Source: Sodalis sp. dw_96
GTDB taxonomy: Bacteria > Pseudomonadota > Gammaproteobacteria > Enterobacterales > Enterobacteriaceae
Reading direction: 5' to 3'
Assembly (NCBI RefSeq): GCF_018449575.1
Contig: NZ_JAAVUT010000020.1
Location: 1-64,000 of the forward strand
Length of the DNA: 64,000 nt
A program made the position numbers and the translations under genes. This document shows, piece by piece, positions 1 through 10,025 of this stretch. The notes beneath the pieces were generated by a model, which saw nothing but the letters and a program-made list of their open reading frames with translations, made no database searches and was not told where the DNA came from. How positions within the stretch are numbered: position 1 is the stretch's first letter; each line of letters starts with the position of its first letter.

Positions 1-126
<126 letters not shown>

Positions 127-133
127 CTAAAAC

Positions 134-2239
134 TTATTTAGCTTTACGGGCTTCGATAATGGCCTGAGCAACGTTGTTCGGTGCCTCATTGTACTTCAGG
201 AACTCCATGGAGTAAGAAGCACGGCCCTGAGTCTGTGAACGCAGATCTGTAGCATAACCAAACATTTCAGACAAGGGGACCTGCGCACGAACCGTTTTGC
301 CGGTCGCAGTATCTTCCATGCCGTCGATCATACCGCGACGACGGTTCAGGTCACCGATCACGTCACCCATATAGTCTTCAGGCGTTTCAACTTCGACTTT
401 CATGATAGGTTCCAGCAGAACCGGTTTGGCTTTCATGAAGCCTTCTTTAAACGCCATGGAGCCGGCAATCTTAAACGCCATTTCCGAGGAGTCGACTTCG
501 TGGTAAGAACCATCGAAAGCCGCGACACGGACATCCACAATCGGATAACCGGCCAAAACGCCGTTCTTCAGCTGCTCCTGCACGCCTTTATCCACCGCGG
601 GGACGTATTCTTTTGGAACAACGCCGCCAACGATTTCATTAAGGAATTCGTAGCCTTTACCACCGGGCTCCATCGGTTCGATACGCAGCCAGATATGACC
701 GAACTGGCCGCGACCGCCGGACTGACGAACAAACTTGCCTTCTTGTTCTACAGTATTGCGGATCGTTTCACGATAAGCCACCTGCGGTTTGCCGACGTTA
801 GCTTCAACATTGAATTCCCGACGCATACGGTCAACAAGGATTTCAAGATGCAACTCGCCCATCCCGGCGATGATGGTCTGACCGGATTCTTCATCGGTCC
901 AGACACGGAAAGACGGGTCTTCCTGCGCCAGACGCCCCAATGCCAGACCCATTTTTTCCTGGTCGGCTTTGGTTTTCGGTTCAACGGCAACGGAGATAAC
1001 CGGTTCCGGAAACTCCATACGCTCCAGGATAATCGGTGCGCTTTGATCGCACAGTGTATCGCCGGTGGTGACGTCTTTCAAACCGATTGCCGCGGCGATA
1101 TCGCCCGCGCGAACTTCTTTGATTTCTTCACGTTTGTTGGCGTGCATCTGCACGATACGGCCGAAACGCTCGCGTTTGTCTTTAACGGAGTTCAGCACGG
1201 TATCGCCGGAATTAACCACCCCGGAATAAACGCGGAAGAAAGTCAGGTTACCCACAAACGGGTCGGTGGCGATTTTAAACGCCAGCGCCGAGAACGGCTC
1301 TGAATCGCTGGAATGGCGTTCCGCATGAGTCTCGCCGTCTTCCAGCACGCCATTGATGGCCTGAACATCGGTAGGCGCGGGCAGATATTCAATAACCGCA
1401 TCCAGCATCGCCTGTACGCCTTTGTTCTTGAATGCAGAACCGCAGGTCACTAGGATGATTTCGTTGTTCAGCACACGCTGGCGCAGGCCGAGCTTGATTT
1501 CTTCTTCAGTCAGCTCATCGCCGCCCAGGTATTTGTCCATCAGCTCGTCGTTGGCTTCCGCCGCGGATTCAACCAGGTGCTGGTGCCAGGTATGGGCCAG
1601 GTCAACCATATCAGCCGGGATTTCTTCATAATTGAAGGTGATGCCCTGGTCGGCTTCGCTCCAGTTGATGGCTTTCATTTTCACCAGGTCGACAACGCCG
1701 GTGAATTTTTCTTCCGCGCCGATGGCCAGTTGAATCGGCACCGGATTGGCGGCCAGACGGGTTTTCAACTGTTCAACGACACGCAGATAGTTCGCGCCCA
1801 TACGGTCCATTTTATTAACGAACGCAATGCGCGGAACTTTATATTTGTTCGCCTGGCGCCATACGGTTTCAGACTGGGGTTGCACACCGCCTACCGCACA
1901 GTAGACCATCACCGCGCCATCAAGAACACGCATGGAACGTTCAACTTCGATAGTGAAGTCAACGTGCCCCGGGGTGTCGATGATGTTGATGCGGTGGGCA
2001 TCAAACTGCTTGGCCATACCGGACCAGAAACAGGTGGTCGCAGCGGAAGTAATGGTGATCCCGCGCTCTTGCTCCTGTTCCATCCAGTCCATAGTGGCGG
2101 CGCCGTCATGGACTTCACCGATTTTATGGTTTACACCGGTATAGAACAGAATGCGTTCCGTGGTGGTGGTTTTACCGGCGTCGATGTGTGCACTGATACC
2201 GATATTACGGTAGTGTGCAATAGGTGTTATACGAGCCAT
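134..2239 (-). CDS. fusA: Elongation factor G
   Basis: This is the translocation GTPase of the ribosome, 701 residues (E. coli EF-G is 704). The N-terminal GTPase domain shows the P-loop [14 protein letters not shown] (about residues 17-30), DTPGHVDF and NKMDR. The usual EF-G domains II-V follow, with GMGELHLEI and [15 protein letters not shown]. The ATG start at 2239 lies 95 bp after rpsG, and tufA follows 70 bp downstream, so it sits third in the str operon rpsL-rpsG-fusA-tufA. Long open frames on the opposite strand are GC-driven shadows. Nothing in the sequence looks damaged. Confidence 0.98.
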   Translation of the reverse strand: MARITPIAHYRNIGISAHIDAGKTTTTERILFYTGVNHKIGEVHDGAATMDWMEQEQERGITITSAATTCFWSGMAKQFDAHRINIIDTPGHVDFTIEVERSMRVLDGAVMVYCAVGGVQPQSETVWRQANKYKVPRIAFVNKMDRMGANYLRVVEQLKTRLAANPVPIQLAIGAEEKFTGVVDLVKMKAINWSEADQGITFNYEEIPADMVDLAHTWHQHLVESAAEANDELMDKYLGGDELTEEEIKLGLRQRVLNNEIILVTCGSAFKNKGVQAMLDAVIEYLPAPTDVQAINGVLEDGETHAERHSSDSEPFSALAFKIATDPFVGNLTFFRVYSGVVNSGDTVLNSVKDKRERFGRIVQMHANKREEIKEVRAGDIAAAIGLKDVTTGDTLCDQSAPIILERMEFPEPVISVAVEPKTKADQEKMGLALGRLAQEDPSFRVWTDEESGQTIIAGMGELHLEILVDRMRREFNVEANVGKPQVAYRETIRNTVEQEGKFVRQSGGRGQFGHIWLRIEPMEPGGKGYEFLNEIVGGVVPKEYVPAVDKGVQEQLKNGVLAGYPIVDVRVAAFDGSYHEVDSSEMAFKIAGSMAFKEGFMKAKPVLLEPIMKVEVETPEDYMGDVIGDLNRRRGMIDGMEDTATGKTVRAQVPLSEMFGYATDLRSQTQGRASYSMEFLKYNEAPNNVAQAIIEARKAK

Positions 2240-2334
2240 TTCTATCCTCGATTACTGGGGCGTTCATTCGGGCTAGCCCAAGCGGGCGAACTTTTTATCT
2301 CGCCCGCTTGGTTAGCATAACTACTGCGAGGCGG

Positions 2335-2820
<486 letters not shown>

Positions 2821-2898
2821 TTAATTCAGGATTGTCCAAAACTCAATGAGTTCTTTGACATTAAAATAAAATGTTTGGCCTTACTTAACGGAGAACCA

Positions 2899-3273
<375 letters not shown>

Positions 3274-3397
3274 TCAATAAAGCTCCTGGTTTTTGCTTCG
3301 TAAACACGTAATAAATCACCTCGTTTTGCCGGAGGGCAGAGTACGAGGACGCAGAATTTTATGGCTCACGGGTAAAGGTGTCAAGAAATATACAAAA

Positions 3398-3519
3398 TAC
3401 CCGTTATCTTTCGACCCGCAGGTGCGTTGGCCGCCATCGCTCACCCCGTCACTTACTGATGTAAGCTCCCGGGGATTCACTCAGTTGCCGCCTTCCTGCA
3501 ACCCGAAATCTTTAGGGTA
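3398..3519. repeat. ERIC (IRU) palindromic element, full length
   Basis: About 122 bp bounded by TACCC and GGGTA. The core holds CGCTCACCCCGTCACTTACT followed by ATGTAAGCTCCCGGGGATTC, the well-known inner inverted repeat of enterobacterial ERIC elements (the annealing sites of the ERIC2 and ERIC1R primers). The element lies between tusB and rpsL and should be transcribed with the tus-str read-through RNA. Confidence 0.85.
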
Positions 3520-3588
3520 TTGCCCGTTATCTTTCGAGGGGCAGATGTGTCGTCTAAGCTTCCTGCAACTCAAAATATATAGGGTATA
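3519..3588. repeat. Shortened ERIC copy abutting the full element
   Basis: About 70 bp. It starts CCCGTTATCTTTCGA, as the full element does, and ends with CTTCCTGCAACTC and TATAGGGTATA, but lacks the central inverted repeat. It shares its boundary with the element at 3398-3519. It looks like an internal-deletion derivative formed in tandem. Confidence 0.65.
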
Positions 3589-3596
3589 AACCCTGC

Positions 3597-3884
3597 TTAC
3601 CACGCCATTTGTTGCGGTTGTTTTACAGTGAGCGCGACAAATTCATTATAACCGATAACGGCAATTTTGTCTGAAAAATGAGCAATCAATCCGCGGGCGG
3701 CCACATCCACATCCAGCGCATAGAGTCCCAACGGCGCGGCGATGAGTTTTTTCAGTACCGAAGTTCCCGTCAACCCGGCAATGACCCCGTCCTGCATCAA
3801 TAGCAAATCGTCCCCGGACCGGGCAGTGAGCAACAGCGAGGCCAGATCGCAGGCGTAGGGGGAGCGGCTTAGGGTATAGAGCAT
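3597..3884 (-). CDS. tusB: Sulfurtransferase complex subunit TusB
   Basis: 95 residues of the DsrH/TusB family. TusB is part of the TusBCD heterohexamer, which passes persulfide sulfur from TusA to TusE for 2-thiolation of the wobble uridine (mnm5s2U34) in tRNA Lys, Glu and Gln. It begins MLYTLSRSPYACDL and contains the family-like LLLMQDGVIAGL. It is third in tusDCB, 16 bp after tusC. The product is intact and of normal length (E. coli TusB is 95 residues). Confidence 0.93.
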   Translation of the reverse strand: MLYTLSRSPYACDLASLLLTARSGDDLLLMQDGVIAGLTGTSVLKKLIAAPLGLYALDVDVAARGLIAHFSDKIAVIGYNEFVALTVKQPQQMAW

Positions 3885-3900
3885 AATGGGCCCCGGAGGC

Positions 3901-4260
3901 TTAAAAGGTCAGCACGATATCAAATTCGGACAAACGCTGTCGCCAGTCCGCAGCCGGCAGGATTTCGGTTTCAAGCACCCACTGCTGGGGGGCGTTCAGT
4001 CCGCGTTCGGCCAACGACTCGGCGCAGAGATAAAAACGGTCCACATCATAAATCGGCAGCACACCGAAGGTGGCGATAAAATCACGGGCCAGGATGTCCG
4101 CCGGACATTGCCCCGGCAATAACAGCAACACGCCGTCGGCAATAAAAAACACGCCGATCCCATCGGAGACGGCGGAGGCGGCCAGCAATGCATCAAGCCC
4201 TTCACGCCCCGAGGCGCATCCATGGGGGCCGTGGGTGAAAACAAAAGCGATGCGTTTCAT
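3901..4260 (-). CDS. tusC: Sulfurtransferase complex subunit TusC
   Basis: 119 residues of the DsrF/TusC family, with N-terminal [14 protein letters not shown] and the hydrophobic [18 protein letters not shown] strand of the DsrE fold. TusC is a non-catalytic subunit of the TusBCD sulfur relay. It lies 9 bp after tusD and 16 bp before tusB in one transcription unit with yheO upstream, as in E. coli. Length and order are normal. Confidence 0.93.
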   Translation of the reverse strand: MKRIAFVFTHGPHGCASGREGLDALLAASAVSDGIGVFFIADGVLLLLPGQCPADILARDFIATFGVLPIYDVDRFYLCAESLAERGLNAPQQWVLETEILPAADWRQRLSEFDIVLTF

Positions 4261-4269
4261 CGGTGCGCC

Positions 4270-4662
4270 CTAAAACTGAATAAAGCGATCGCATTGGGCA
4301 ACCGCCTGTGCCAACGACCCCAGGCCGCTCAGGATAAATCCCGCCTGCAGATTGTATCCGGACAGGCCCAATTGGCCGGCTTCCCGTTCATCGGCGATGC
4401 CGCGCCGCAGAGCGGCGGCGACACACACTTCCAGGGCCACGTCGTGTTGCTGTCCGAACCGCTGCCATGCGCGAACCATATCCACTTCATCACCGGCGGG
4501 GGACGTATAGCCGTTGGCATTGTGTACGCCCTCCTGATAAAAAAAGACCGTGATAATCCGATGACCCGCCGCCAGCAGCGCCCGGGCAAACTGGAGCGCG
4601 CTGCCGGCTTGCTGGGTGCCGTATGCCGGACCGGACACCATCAGGCAATAACGCAGGCTCAC
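4270..4662 (-). CDS. tusD: Sulfurtransferase complex subunit TusD
   Basis: 130-residue DsrE-family protein and the persulfide-carrying subunit of TusBCD. The catalytic cysteine (Cys78 in E. coli) is Cys80 here, in [13 protein letters not shown]; the shift comes from two extra residues at the N-terminus. The GPAYGTQQA and [11 protein letters not shown] motifs are kept. The start ATG overlaps the end of yheO by 4 bp (4659-4662), suggesting translational coupling. Confidence 0.95.
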   Translation of the reverse strand: MSLRYCLMVSGPAYGTQQAGSALQFARALLAAGHRIITVFFYQEGVHNANGYTSPAGDEVDMVRAWQRFGQQHDVALEVCVAAALRRGIADEREAGQLGLSGYNLQAGFILSGLGSLAQAVAQCDRFIQF

Positions 4663-5381
4663 CGGTCCAGGCCCAGGAAGTCGCCGCTCTTAAACTGTCG
4701 GATATAAAGATAAACCGTATGTTTGGAAATATTCAGCCGATCGGCGACCTGATTGATGGCGTCTTTAATATCGAAAATGCCCTTTTCATAAAGATTCAAT
4801 ACAATCTGGCGATTCTTGGCGTTGTTAGACACGCCGCGGTCGGCGTTCACCTCTTCAATGGTAAATTCCAGCGCCTGCGCCACCAAATCGTCCACCGACG
4901 AGGCGAAATTAACGGCAGTGGCGTTCTCCTGCGTTTCCGGCGGGATGAAGGTTTGCATGACTTGTGAAAACGGCACGTCGAGATTCATATTGATGCACAG
5001 CAAACCAATAACCCGCTGTTCGTGGTTACGAATGGCAATGGTGACCGATTTCATCAGGACACCGCTTTTGGCCCGGGTAAAGTAGGCTTTGGACACACTG
5101 CTGTCCTCGCCGGCCATATCGTGGAGCATGCGCAGCGCTAAATCGGAGATGGGGGAACCAATTTTGCGGCCGGTATGTTCGCCGTTGGCAATACGTATGG
5201 CGGAACTTTTGAGGTCTTCCAGCGAATGCAGGACAATTTCGCAATGTTCGCCGATTAACATGGCCAGCCCATCGACTATGGCTTCGTAGGAGGCGAGAAT
5301 TTCGTGATCTACCTGACTGAATGGCCGTTCGTCCAAAACATCCAGCTCGGTAAAATCTGGGATCGGAAGAGAAGTAGACAT
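4659..5381 (-). CDS. yheO: YheO family transcriptional regulator (PAS-like sensor plus HTH)
   Basis: 240 residues, the same length as E. coli YheO. A YheO-type PAS-like domain covers roughly residues 20-130 ([23 protein letters not shown]). A C-terminal helix-turn-helix follows (about 180-230; [22 protein letters not shown]). Its location upstream of tusDCB is conserved and it overlaps tusD by 4 bp. Ligand and targets are not known to me. The start at 5381 is weakly supported by a GGTGG tract upstream but gives the family length. Confidence 0.92.
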   Translation of the reverse strand: MSTSLPIPDFTELDVLDERPFSQVDHEILASYEAIVDGLAMLIGEHCEIVLHSLEDLKSSAIRIANGEHTGRKIGSPISDLALRMLHDMAGEDSSVSKAYFTRAKSGVLMKSVTIAIRNHEQRVIGLLCINMNLDVPFSQVMQTFIPPETQENATAVNFASSVDDLVAQALEFTIEEVNADRGVSNNAKNRQIVLNLYEKGIFDIKDAINQVADRLNISKHTVYLYIRQFKSGDFLGLDR

Positions 5382-5753
5382 GTGCAGACACCACCCGTTA
5401 TAGAGAGCCTGTCGCGCAATCCGGGGGCAGACTCGGCTGTATAAAAAATTTGCTGGCCGCTAGTCTATCAAATACCGTAAAACACTGTCCTTGTGTTTGG
5501 ACAGATTTTTTGCAACTTCATGACCGGCAATACCTTTTTTAGGATTTTATCGTCATTTTCAGCAGGTGGAAACGTGTGCGGTTCACTTCGTCTAACGAGT
5601 TGCCTGTTTACCAGCCTTGCGTATCCCCTTGGAATAATGCAAAAAAACGGCGTCACTTTTATAAGGGACGCCGCCTTAGCGTGTTGACAAACTGTAGCTC
5701 GGGGCAGGCTCAAACACTCCGAGTACATTTGTCAGCAGCCTGAAGCGGGAGGA
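5382..5753. other. Intergenic region between yheO and fkpA
   Basis: 372 bp, AT-richer than its flanks. It holds the fkpA terminator (5641-5673) and presumably the yheO promoter. The small ORFs here do not resemble proteins I know. Confidence 0.6.
5641..5673 (-). terminator. Rho-independent terminator of fkpA
   Basis: On the minus strand the arms CGGCGTC (5673-5667) and GACGCCG (5654-5648) form a perfect 7-bp stem, followed at once by a run of seven T (5647-5641). It lies about 80 bp after the fkpA stop codon. Confidence 0.85.
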
Positions 5754-6650
5754 TTATTTACCCGTTTCAGCCCCTGCCGCCGGCTGATCCGCCGCCGGTT
5801 TGCCCTCGTCAGGTGTTTTGGCCGCCGGTTTTATATCCAGCAATTCAACTTCGAAGATTAAGGTCGAATTAGCGGGGATACCCGGTACGCCGGTTTTTCC
5901 GTATGCCTGTTCCGGCGGAATCACCAGTTCAATCTTGCCGCCCTTGCGCACTTCTTTCAGACCTTCGGTCCAGCCGGGTATCACACCGTCCAGACGGAAC
6001 GACAGCGGTTCGCCGCGTTTGTAGGAATTATCGAATTCCGTCCCGTCAACCAGCGTGCCCTTATAGTTCACCACCACGGTATCGGTGTTGGTGGGGGCTT
6101 TACCGGTACCGATTTTTTCGACTTTATACAGGACTCCGCCCGGGGTTTTCTTAACGCCTTTTTGTTTGGCGAAGTCGGCGCGGTATTTATCGCCCTTTTC
6201 AGCGTTATCTTTTGCTTCCTGCTCCATTTTAGCCTGTGCGGCTTCTTTTACGCGGGCTTCAAATCCCTGGAGAGTGGCTTCAATCTCTTCATCGGTCAGC
6301 TTGCTCTTATTGGCGAAGGCATCCTGGACCCCGGCGATCAATTGATCCTTATCCAGCTTGATGCCCAGTTTTTCCTGCTCCTTGAGGGAGTTATCCATGT
6401 AACGCCCTAAAGACGCCCCCAGTGCATAAGCTGCCTGTTCTTCGCTGCTTTTGAATTTGTCCGAAACGGCATTAGCCGGAGCGGTTGCCGGAGCCGCGGA
6501 GCCTGCGGCGGCGGGCGCGGAGGTCGCGGCGGCATCAGTGTTGGCGGCGGGCGCAGAGGTGGCGGCGGCATCCGCGGCCATCACTTGAGCGGTATTGAGG
6601 GTAAACGCCATTGTGGTGGCCAGCAGCGTGACTTTAAACAGTGATTTCAT
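5754..6650 (-). CDS. fkpA: Periplasmic FKBP-type peptidyl-prolyl isomerase/chaperone FkpA
   Basis: FkpA folds outer-membrane and periplasmic proteins. I start it at the ATG at 6650: GGAG sits 8 bp upstream, and this gives a clean signal peptide (MKSLFKVTLLATTMAF...VMA-AD). The ATG at 6662 would place charged residues and a Trp before it. An N-terminal dimerisation domain (about 65-150) is followed by the FKBP domain (about 155-250) with VVVNYKGTLVDGTEFDNSY and IPGWTEGL. At 298 residues it exceeds E. coli FkpA (270). The excess is an Ala/Ser/Thr/Pro linker with a duplicated AAATSAPAA unit and a Pro/Ala-rich C-terminal tail. Confidence 0.95.
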   Translation of the reverse strand: MKSLFKVTLLATTMAFTLNTAQVMAADAAATSAPAANTDAAATSAPAAAGSAAPATAPANAVSDKFKSSEEQAAYALGASLGRYMDNSLKEQEKLGIKLDKDQLIAGVQDAFANKSKLTDEEIEATLQGFEARVKEAAQAKMEQEAKDNAEKGDKYRADFAKQKGVKKTPGGVLYKVEKIGTGKAPTNTDTVVVNYKGTLVDGTEFDNSYKRGEPLSFRLDGVIPGWTEGLKEVRKGGKIELVIPPEQAYGKTGVPGIPANSTLIFEVELLDIKPAAKTPDEGKPAADQPAAGAETGK

Positions 6651-6872
6651 CCATTTCTCCATAGCCTGGGCTATCTCTTCCCAAGTTTTATGACCAAGTT
6701 AAGCCGATACTATAGCCGTGAGCATAAACACAACACAATCTCTATCCCGACTAATTGAGTCTTTCTCAGACTTTTTTTGCCTGCAGAAGTTTCGTTTTCC
6801 CTTACTGAAACTTCATCGCGCAATCACAAAACCATAACAAAAAAATCAAACTGATATTAAACATTAACATTT

Positions 6873-6888
6873 TGTGAGATGACTCACT
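6873..6888 (+). promoter_or_regulatory. Putative CRP-binding site
   Basis: TGTGA-GATGAC-TCACT matches the CRP consensus TGTGA-N6-TCACA at nine of ten defined positions. It lies about 160 bp before the best -10 of the catabolic cluster, farther than a class I/II site, so direct activation may need DNA bending or a second promoter. Confidence 0.55.
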
Positions 6889-6920
6889 TTATTCTCATTT
6901 CAAACTATTATCATCACGAA

Positions 6921-6936
6921 ATGTTAACGTTGTCAT
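6921..6936. promoter_or_regulatory. Candidate operator 1 of the LacI-type regulator
   Basis: ATGTTAACGTTGTCAT is a pseudo-palindrome centred on CG, as usual for LacI-family operators. Near-copies lie at 7031-7046 (opposite orientation) and 9863-9878. Its repetition at both promoters of the cluster is the evidence. Confidence 0.6.
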
Positions 6937-7030
6937 TAACGAAAACACACCAGCAGAACACTACCGTATTCGCCGTTTTATTTACCAACAGATGCCGCAT
7001 TCAATTTTTTAAGATGGTTTTTGTTTAAAA

Positions 7031-7046
7031 ATGATAACGTCAACAT
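7031..7046. promoter_or_regulatory. Candidate operator 2 overlapping the dehydrogenase promoter
   Basis: ATGATAACGTCAACAT is the reverse complement of operator 1 apart from two bases. It lies three bases before the TATAAT at 7049-7054 and 110 bp from operator 1, a distance that would allow looping repression. Confidence 0.6.
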
Positions 7047-7086
7047 TTTATAATATTCTTCAAAAATAGCTAACATGGAGATGAAA

Positions 7087-8160
7087 ATGAGCCAATTACC
7101 GGAATCTATGAAGGCAGTTGTATGCCACGGTCCACACGATTACCGATTTGAACATATTCCCACCCCGAAACCCGGTCCCAAAGAGGTGGTGATAAAAGTG
7201 GATGGCTGCGGTATTTGCGCGGGGGATTGCAAGGCAAAAAGCGGTGCGCAAATGTTTTGGGGCGACAATCCCTGGGTAAAAACGCCAGTGGTGCCGGGTC
7301 ATGAATTTTATGGCCGTGTGGTGGAATTAGGCATCGGCGCCGCTGAAAAATTTCATATCAAACCAGGTGACCGGATACTTGCTGAGCAAATCGTTCCATG
7401 CTGGGAATGCCGCTATTGCAAATCCGGTAAGTATTGGATGTGTGAGAAACATGATATCTACGGTTTCCAGAAAACGGTGGCGGAGGGCGGCATGGCGGAA
7501 TACATGCGATTCTCCGAACGCGCCATCATCCATAAAATCCCTGAAAGCCTCTCTCATAAAGACGCCGCGTTAATCGAGCCCATGGCCTGCGCCATCCATA
7601 CCGTGGAACGGGCCGATATTCAGCTGGACGATGTGGTGGTATTGGCCGGCGCCGGTCCGCTGGGCCTGTGTATGGTGCAGGTGGCACGGCTGAAAACACC
7701 GAAAAAGTTGGTGGTAATCGACGCCATAGATGAACGGCTGGAACTGGCCAGGTCTTTGGGCGCCGACGTGGTGCTCAATCCCAAAACACAGGACGTGGAC
7801 GCGATAGTCAAAGGCATGACTGACGGCTATGGCTGTGATGTGTATATCGAAGCCACGGGCGCGCCCATCGGGGTGACCCAGGGATTGCAAATGATCCGTA
7901 AATTAGGCCGTTTCGTGGAGTTCAGCGTGTTCGGCAAAGAGACCACAGTGGATTGGTCGGTGATCGGCGATCGTAAGGAATTGGATATTCGCGGCGCTCA
8001 TCTCGGCCCTTACAGTTACGAAATCGCCATCGACCTGTTTGAACGCGGCCTGGTGACCGCTGAAGGCATCGTGACCCACAGCTACCCCATTGAAGAGTGC
8101 GATGCCGCTTTTGCGCTGGCGGATTCAGCCGACTCGATCAAAGTGGTCATTAACCCTTAG
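7087..8160 (+). CDS. Zinc-dependent polyol/alcohol dehydrogenase
   Basis: 357-residue medium-chain dehydrogenase of the sorbitol/threonine dehydrogenase type. Catalytic zinc ligands are likely Cys44 (CGICAGD) and His72/Glu73 (GHEFYG). The structural zinc site is the four cysteines of CWECRYCKSGKYWMC (105-119). The Rossmann motif GAGPLGLC and a following acidic residue favour NAD. I chose the ATG at 7087 because GGAG lies six bases upstream; ATGs at 7075 and 7081 are in frame. It resembles dehydrogenases annotated for erythritol/L-threitol, but substrate is inferred; a pentitol such as L-arabitol fits the downstream genes better. It lies 17 bp before the kinase gene. Confidence 0.85.
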   Translation: MSQLPESMKAVVCHGPHDYRFEHIPTPKPGPKEVVIKVDGCGICAGDCKAKSGAQMFWGDNPWVKTPVVPGHEFYGRVVELGIGAAEKFHIKPGDRILAEQIVPCWECRYCKSGKYWMCEKHDIYGFQKTVAEGGMAEYMRFSERAIIHKIPESLSHKDAALIEPMACAIHTVERADIQLDDVVVLAGAGPLGLCMVQVARLKTPKKLVVIDAIDERLELARSLGADVVLNPKTQDVDAIVKGMTDGYGCDVYIEATGAPIGVTQGLQMIRKLGRFVEFSVFGKETTVDWSVIGDRKELDIRGAHLGPYSYEIAIDLFERGLVTAEGIVTHSYPIEECDAAFALADSADSIKVVINP

Positions 8161-8177
8161 CATGGCGGGAGGCGGTG

Positions 8178-9746
8178 ATGGATTATGTCATTGGGGTCGA
8201 TATCGGGACGCAAAGCACCAAAGCCATAGTATTGCGTCTTGACGGCGAGATAGTGGGCCATGCATCCGCCGGTTATCAGGTGGAAACGCCGCAGCCCATG
8301 TGGGCGGAGCAATGGCCGGATGTGTGGTTCAAGGCCGTTTGCCAAACCATTGCCGCCAGTGTCCAGGAGTCCGGCGCGGCGCCGGAGGATATCCGCGGAA
8401 TTTGCGTCAGCAGCCTGTATGGCGGCTCCGGCGTTCCGGTGAATAAAGAGATGCGTCCGCTCTATCCCTGTTTAATCTGGATGGATCGTCGGGCATCCGA
8501 TGCAGTGGCCTGGGTGAATGAAAATGTCGATACCGAAACATTATTTCGTCTCACCGGCAATAGCCTGGACAGCTATTACGGTTATACAAAAATGCTCTGG
8601 ATCAAACAGCACTGCCCCAGCGTATGGCGGGAGATTCATCAATTTTTACCCCCCAATAGCTACGTCAATTATCTACTGACCGGCCAGGTGGCTGTGGACC
8701 ACAGTTCAGCAGGGAATATCGGCGGAGTGTATGACATTAATGCCCGCTGTTGGTCCGATGCCGCGCTGGATATGCTGGGCATACCCCGTAGCTTCATGCC
8801 GGATCGGCTGGTGGACAGCAGCGCGATGGTGGGCGGACTGCTGCCGTCGCTGGCGACCGAACTGGGCCTGCTGCCGGAAACGCCGGTAATGGCCGGCGGA
8901 GTCGACGCCGCCGTGGCGACGCTGGCGGCGGGGGTGGTGGCGCCGGGAGATCATGTGGCCATGATGGGCACCAGCATGTGCTGGGGCTATATCAATCCCG
9001 AAGTGGATGCCGCCAATCGTTTAATCTCCATGCCTTATGTCATTAACAGTCAGCGCGATAACTATATCTTTGGCGGCGCCAGTACCGCCGGTGCCGCGGT
9101 CAGCTGGTTTCGCGATACGTTCTGCCAGTCCGAAGTTCAGGCAGCGGCGTTATCCCTCGGCGTGGACGCGCATCAGCTATTGGAGCGCCAGGCGCTGGAC
9201 GTTAAAGCCGGCAGCGAAGGGGTTTTATTCCTGCCTTATTTGATGGGGGAGCGCAGCCCGTTGTGGGATCCTTACGCCTCGGGCACCTTTTTGGGCATGT
9301 CGCTGGTACACACCAAAGGACACCTCTATCGCGCCGTGCTGGAGGGGATCGCTTTTGCCCTGCGGGATAATATGGAGTGCGGACAGAAAGGCGCCGTACG
9401 CTTGGAGCCTCGCCTAATTGTGGTGGGCGGCGCGGCACGTTCCGATCTGTGGATGCAAATCATCGCCGATGTGACCGGCTATCCGGTATTCACCCTTAAA
9501 GAGGAGGTGGAAGCGCCGCTGGGGGATGCGTTGTTGGCGGCATTGGGGGTTGGGTTGATTCACAATGCCAATGTTATCAAAAGCTGGAACACACTAGAAG
9601 AACGGACGCAGCCCAATGCGTTACGCCACGCTCATTACAATCGTCTGTTTAAACAGTATCAGGAGGTTTATCTCAACGTGAAAGAAAATATGTATCAATT
9701 AAGAATATTGGCCAATGAATTGTATATATCCGATTCCCCGAATTAA
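8178..9746 (+). CDS. FGGY-family carbohydrate kinase
   Basis: 522-residue sugar kinase with both FGGY halves. The N-terminal phosphate-binding motif is DIGTQSTKAIV, the middle has GGVDAAVATLAAG, and the C-terminal nucleotide-binding part has VVGGAARSDLWMQI. The ATG at 8178 is preceded at the right distance by GGGAGG; an in-frame GTG at 8175 is too close to it. It is translated 17 bp after the dehydrogenase, so it probably phosphorylates that enzyme's ketose product. The substrate cannot be read from sequence; XylB-like or erythrulose-kinase-like activities are both possible. Confidence 0.85.
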   Translation: MDYVIGVDIGTQSTKAIVLRLDGEIVGHASAGYQVETPQPMWAEQWPDVWFKAVCQTIAASVQESGAAPEDIRGICVSSLYGGSGVPVNKEMRPLYPCLIWMDRRASDAVAWVNENVDTETLFRLTGNSLDSYYGYTKMLWIKQHCPSVWREIHQFLPPNSYVNYLLTGQVAVDHSSAGNIGGVYDINARCWSDAALDMLGIPRSFMPDRLVDSSAMVGGLLPSLATELGLLPETPVMAGGVDAAVATLAAGVVAPGDHVAMMGTSMCWGYINPEVDAANRLISMPYVINSQRDNYIFGGASTAGAAVSWFRDTFCQSEVQAAALSLGVDAHQLLERQALDVKAGSEGVLFLPYLMGERSPLWDPYASGTFLGMSLVHTKGHLYRAVLEGIAFALRDNMECGQKGAVRLEPRLIVVGGAARSDLWMQIIADVTGYPVFTLKEEVEAPLGDALLAALGVGLIHNANVIKSWNTLEERTQPNALRHAHYNRLFKQYQEVYLNVKENMYQLRILANELYISDSPN

Positions 9747-10025
9747 GCCGGGGGCGACTGCATGTTCATTTGAGAATACCATTATTTAACGCTGTTAAAT
9801 AGTTGACATCTTCAAATGTTTGCACTGAATCACAATGCATTGTGGCAATATTGGTTAGCATTATGTTCACGTTGTCATATCAATACCAATTGATAACGTT
9901 ATTACTATCAATGTGAACAAAGATTTGTCTGCCAGCAATGTCAGGCCCGTATACATCTACGCAATAATAATATCGACCAACAAATATTGATAATAAAAAA
10001 CTCGACACCCTACAGGAGAGATAAT
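9747..10025. promoter_or_regulatory. Promoter/operator region of the ABC importer operon
   Basis: 279 AT-rich bases with no gene. It contains TTGACA at 9803-9808 without a strong -10, candidate operator 3 (9863-9878), and a weaker half-related TTGATAACGTTATTAC at 9890-9905. This second regulated promoter suggests that transporter and dehydrogenase/kinase are separate transcription units under one regulator. Confidence 0.5.
9863..9878. promoter_or_regulatory. Candidate operator 3 before the ABC importer genes
   Basis: ATGTTCACGTTGTCAT differs from operator 1 (6921-6936) at a single base and keeps the CG-centred pseudo-palindrome. It lies about 150 bp before the binding-protein start. Confidence 0.6.

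Larger units (their letters stand above)
3274..3596. other. Intergenic region between tusB and rpsL (str operon leader)
   Basis: 323 bp without a gene. It should hold the str operon promoter and leader. Most of it (3398-3588) is occupied by one full ERIC-type element and an abutting shortened copy, annotated separately. I could not pick a convincing -35/-10 pair. The ORF at 3293-3589 is only the ERIC read in one frame. Confidence 0.6.
6651..7086. other. AT-rich divergent promoter region, fkpA / polyol cluster
   Basis: 436 bp, clearly richer in A+T than the neighbouring genes, between divergent fkpA and the dehydrogenase gene. It carries a CRP-like site (6873-6888), two copies of a LacI-type pseudo-palindrome (6921-6936, 7031-7046) and a TATAAT (7049-7054). 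No gene was seen. Confidence 0.65.

Noticed and set aside
500-1303. 267-codon plus-strand ORF inside fusA
   Set aside because: Antisense shadow of a strongly conserved gene in GC-biased DNA; no start site or homology.
3293-3589. 98-codon ORF upstream of rpsL
   Set aside because: It runs through the ERIC element and encodes only the translated palindrome.
6651-6662. Upstream ATG of fkpA (MEKW extension)
   Set aside because: The internal ATG has the better ribosome site and gives a standard signal peptide; the extension places acidic and bulky residues before it.
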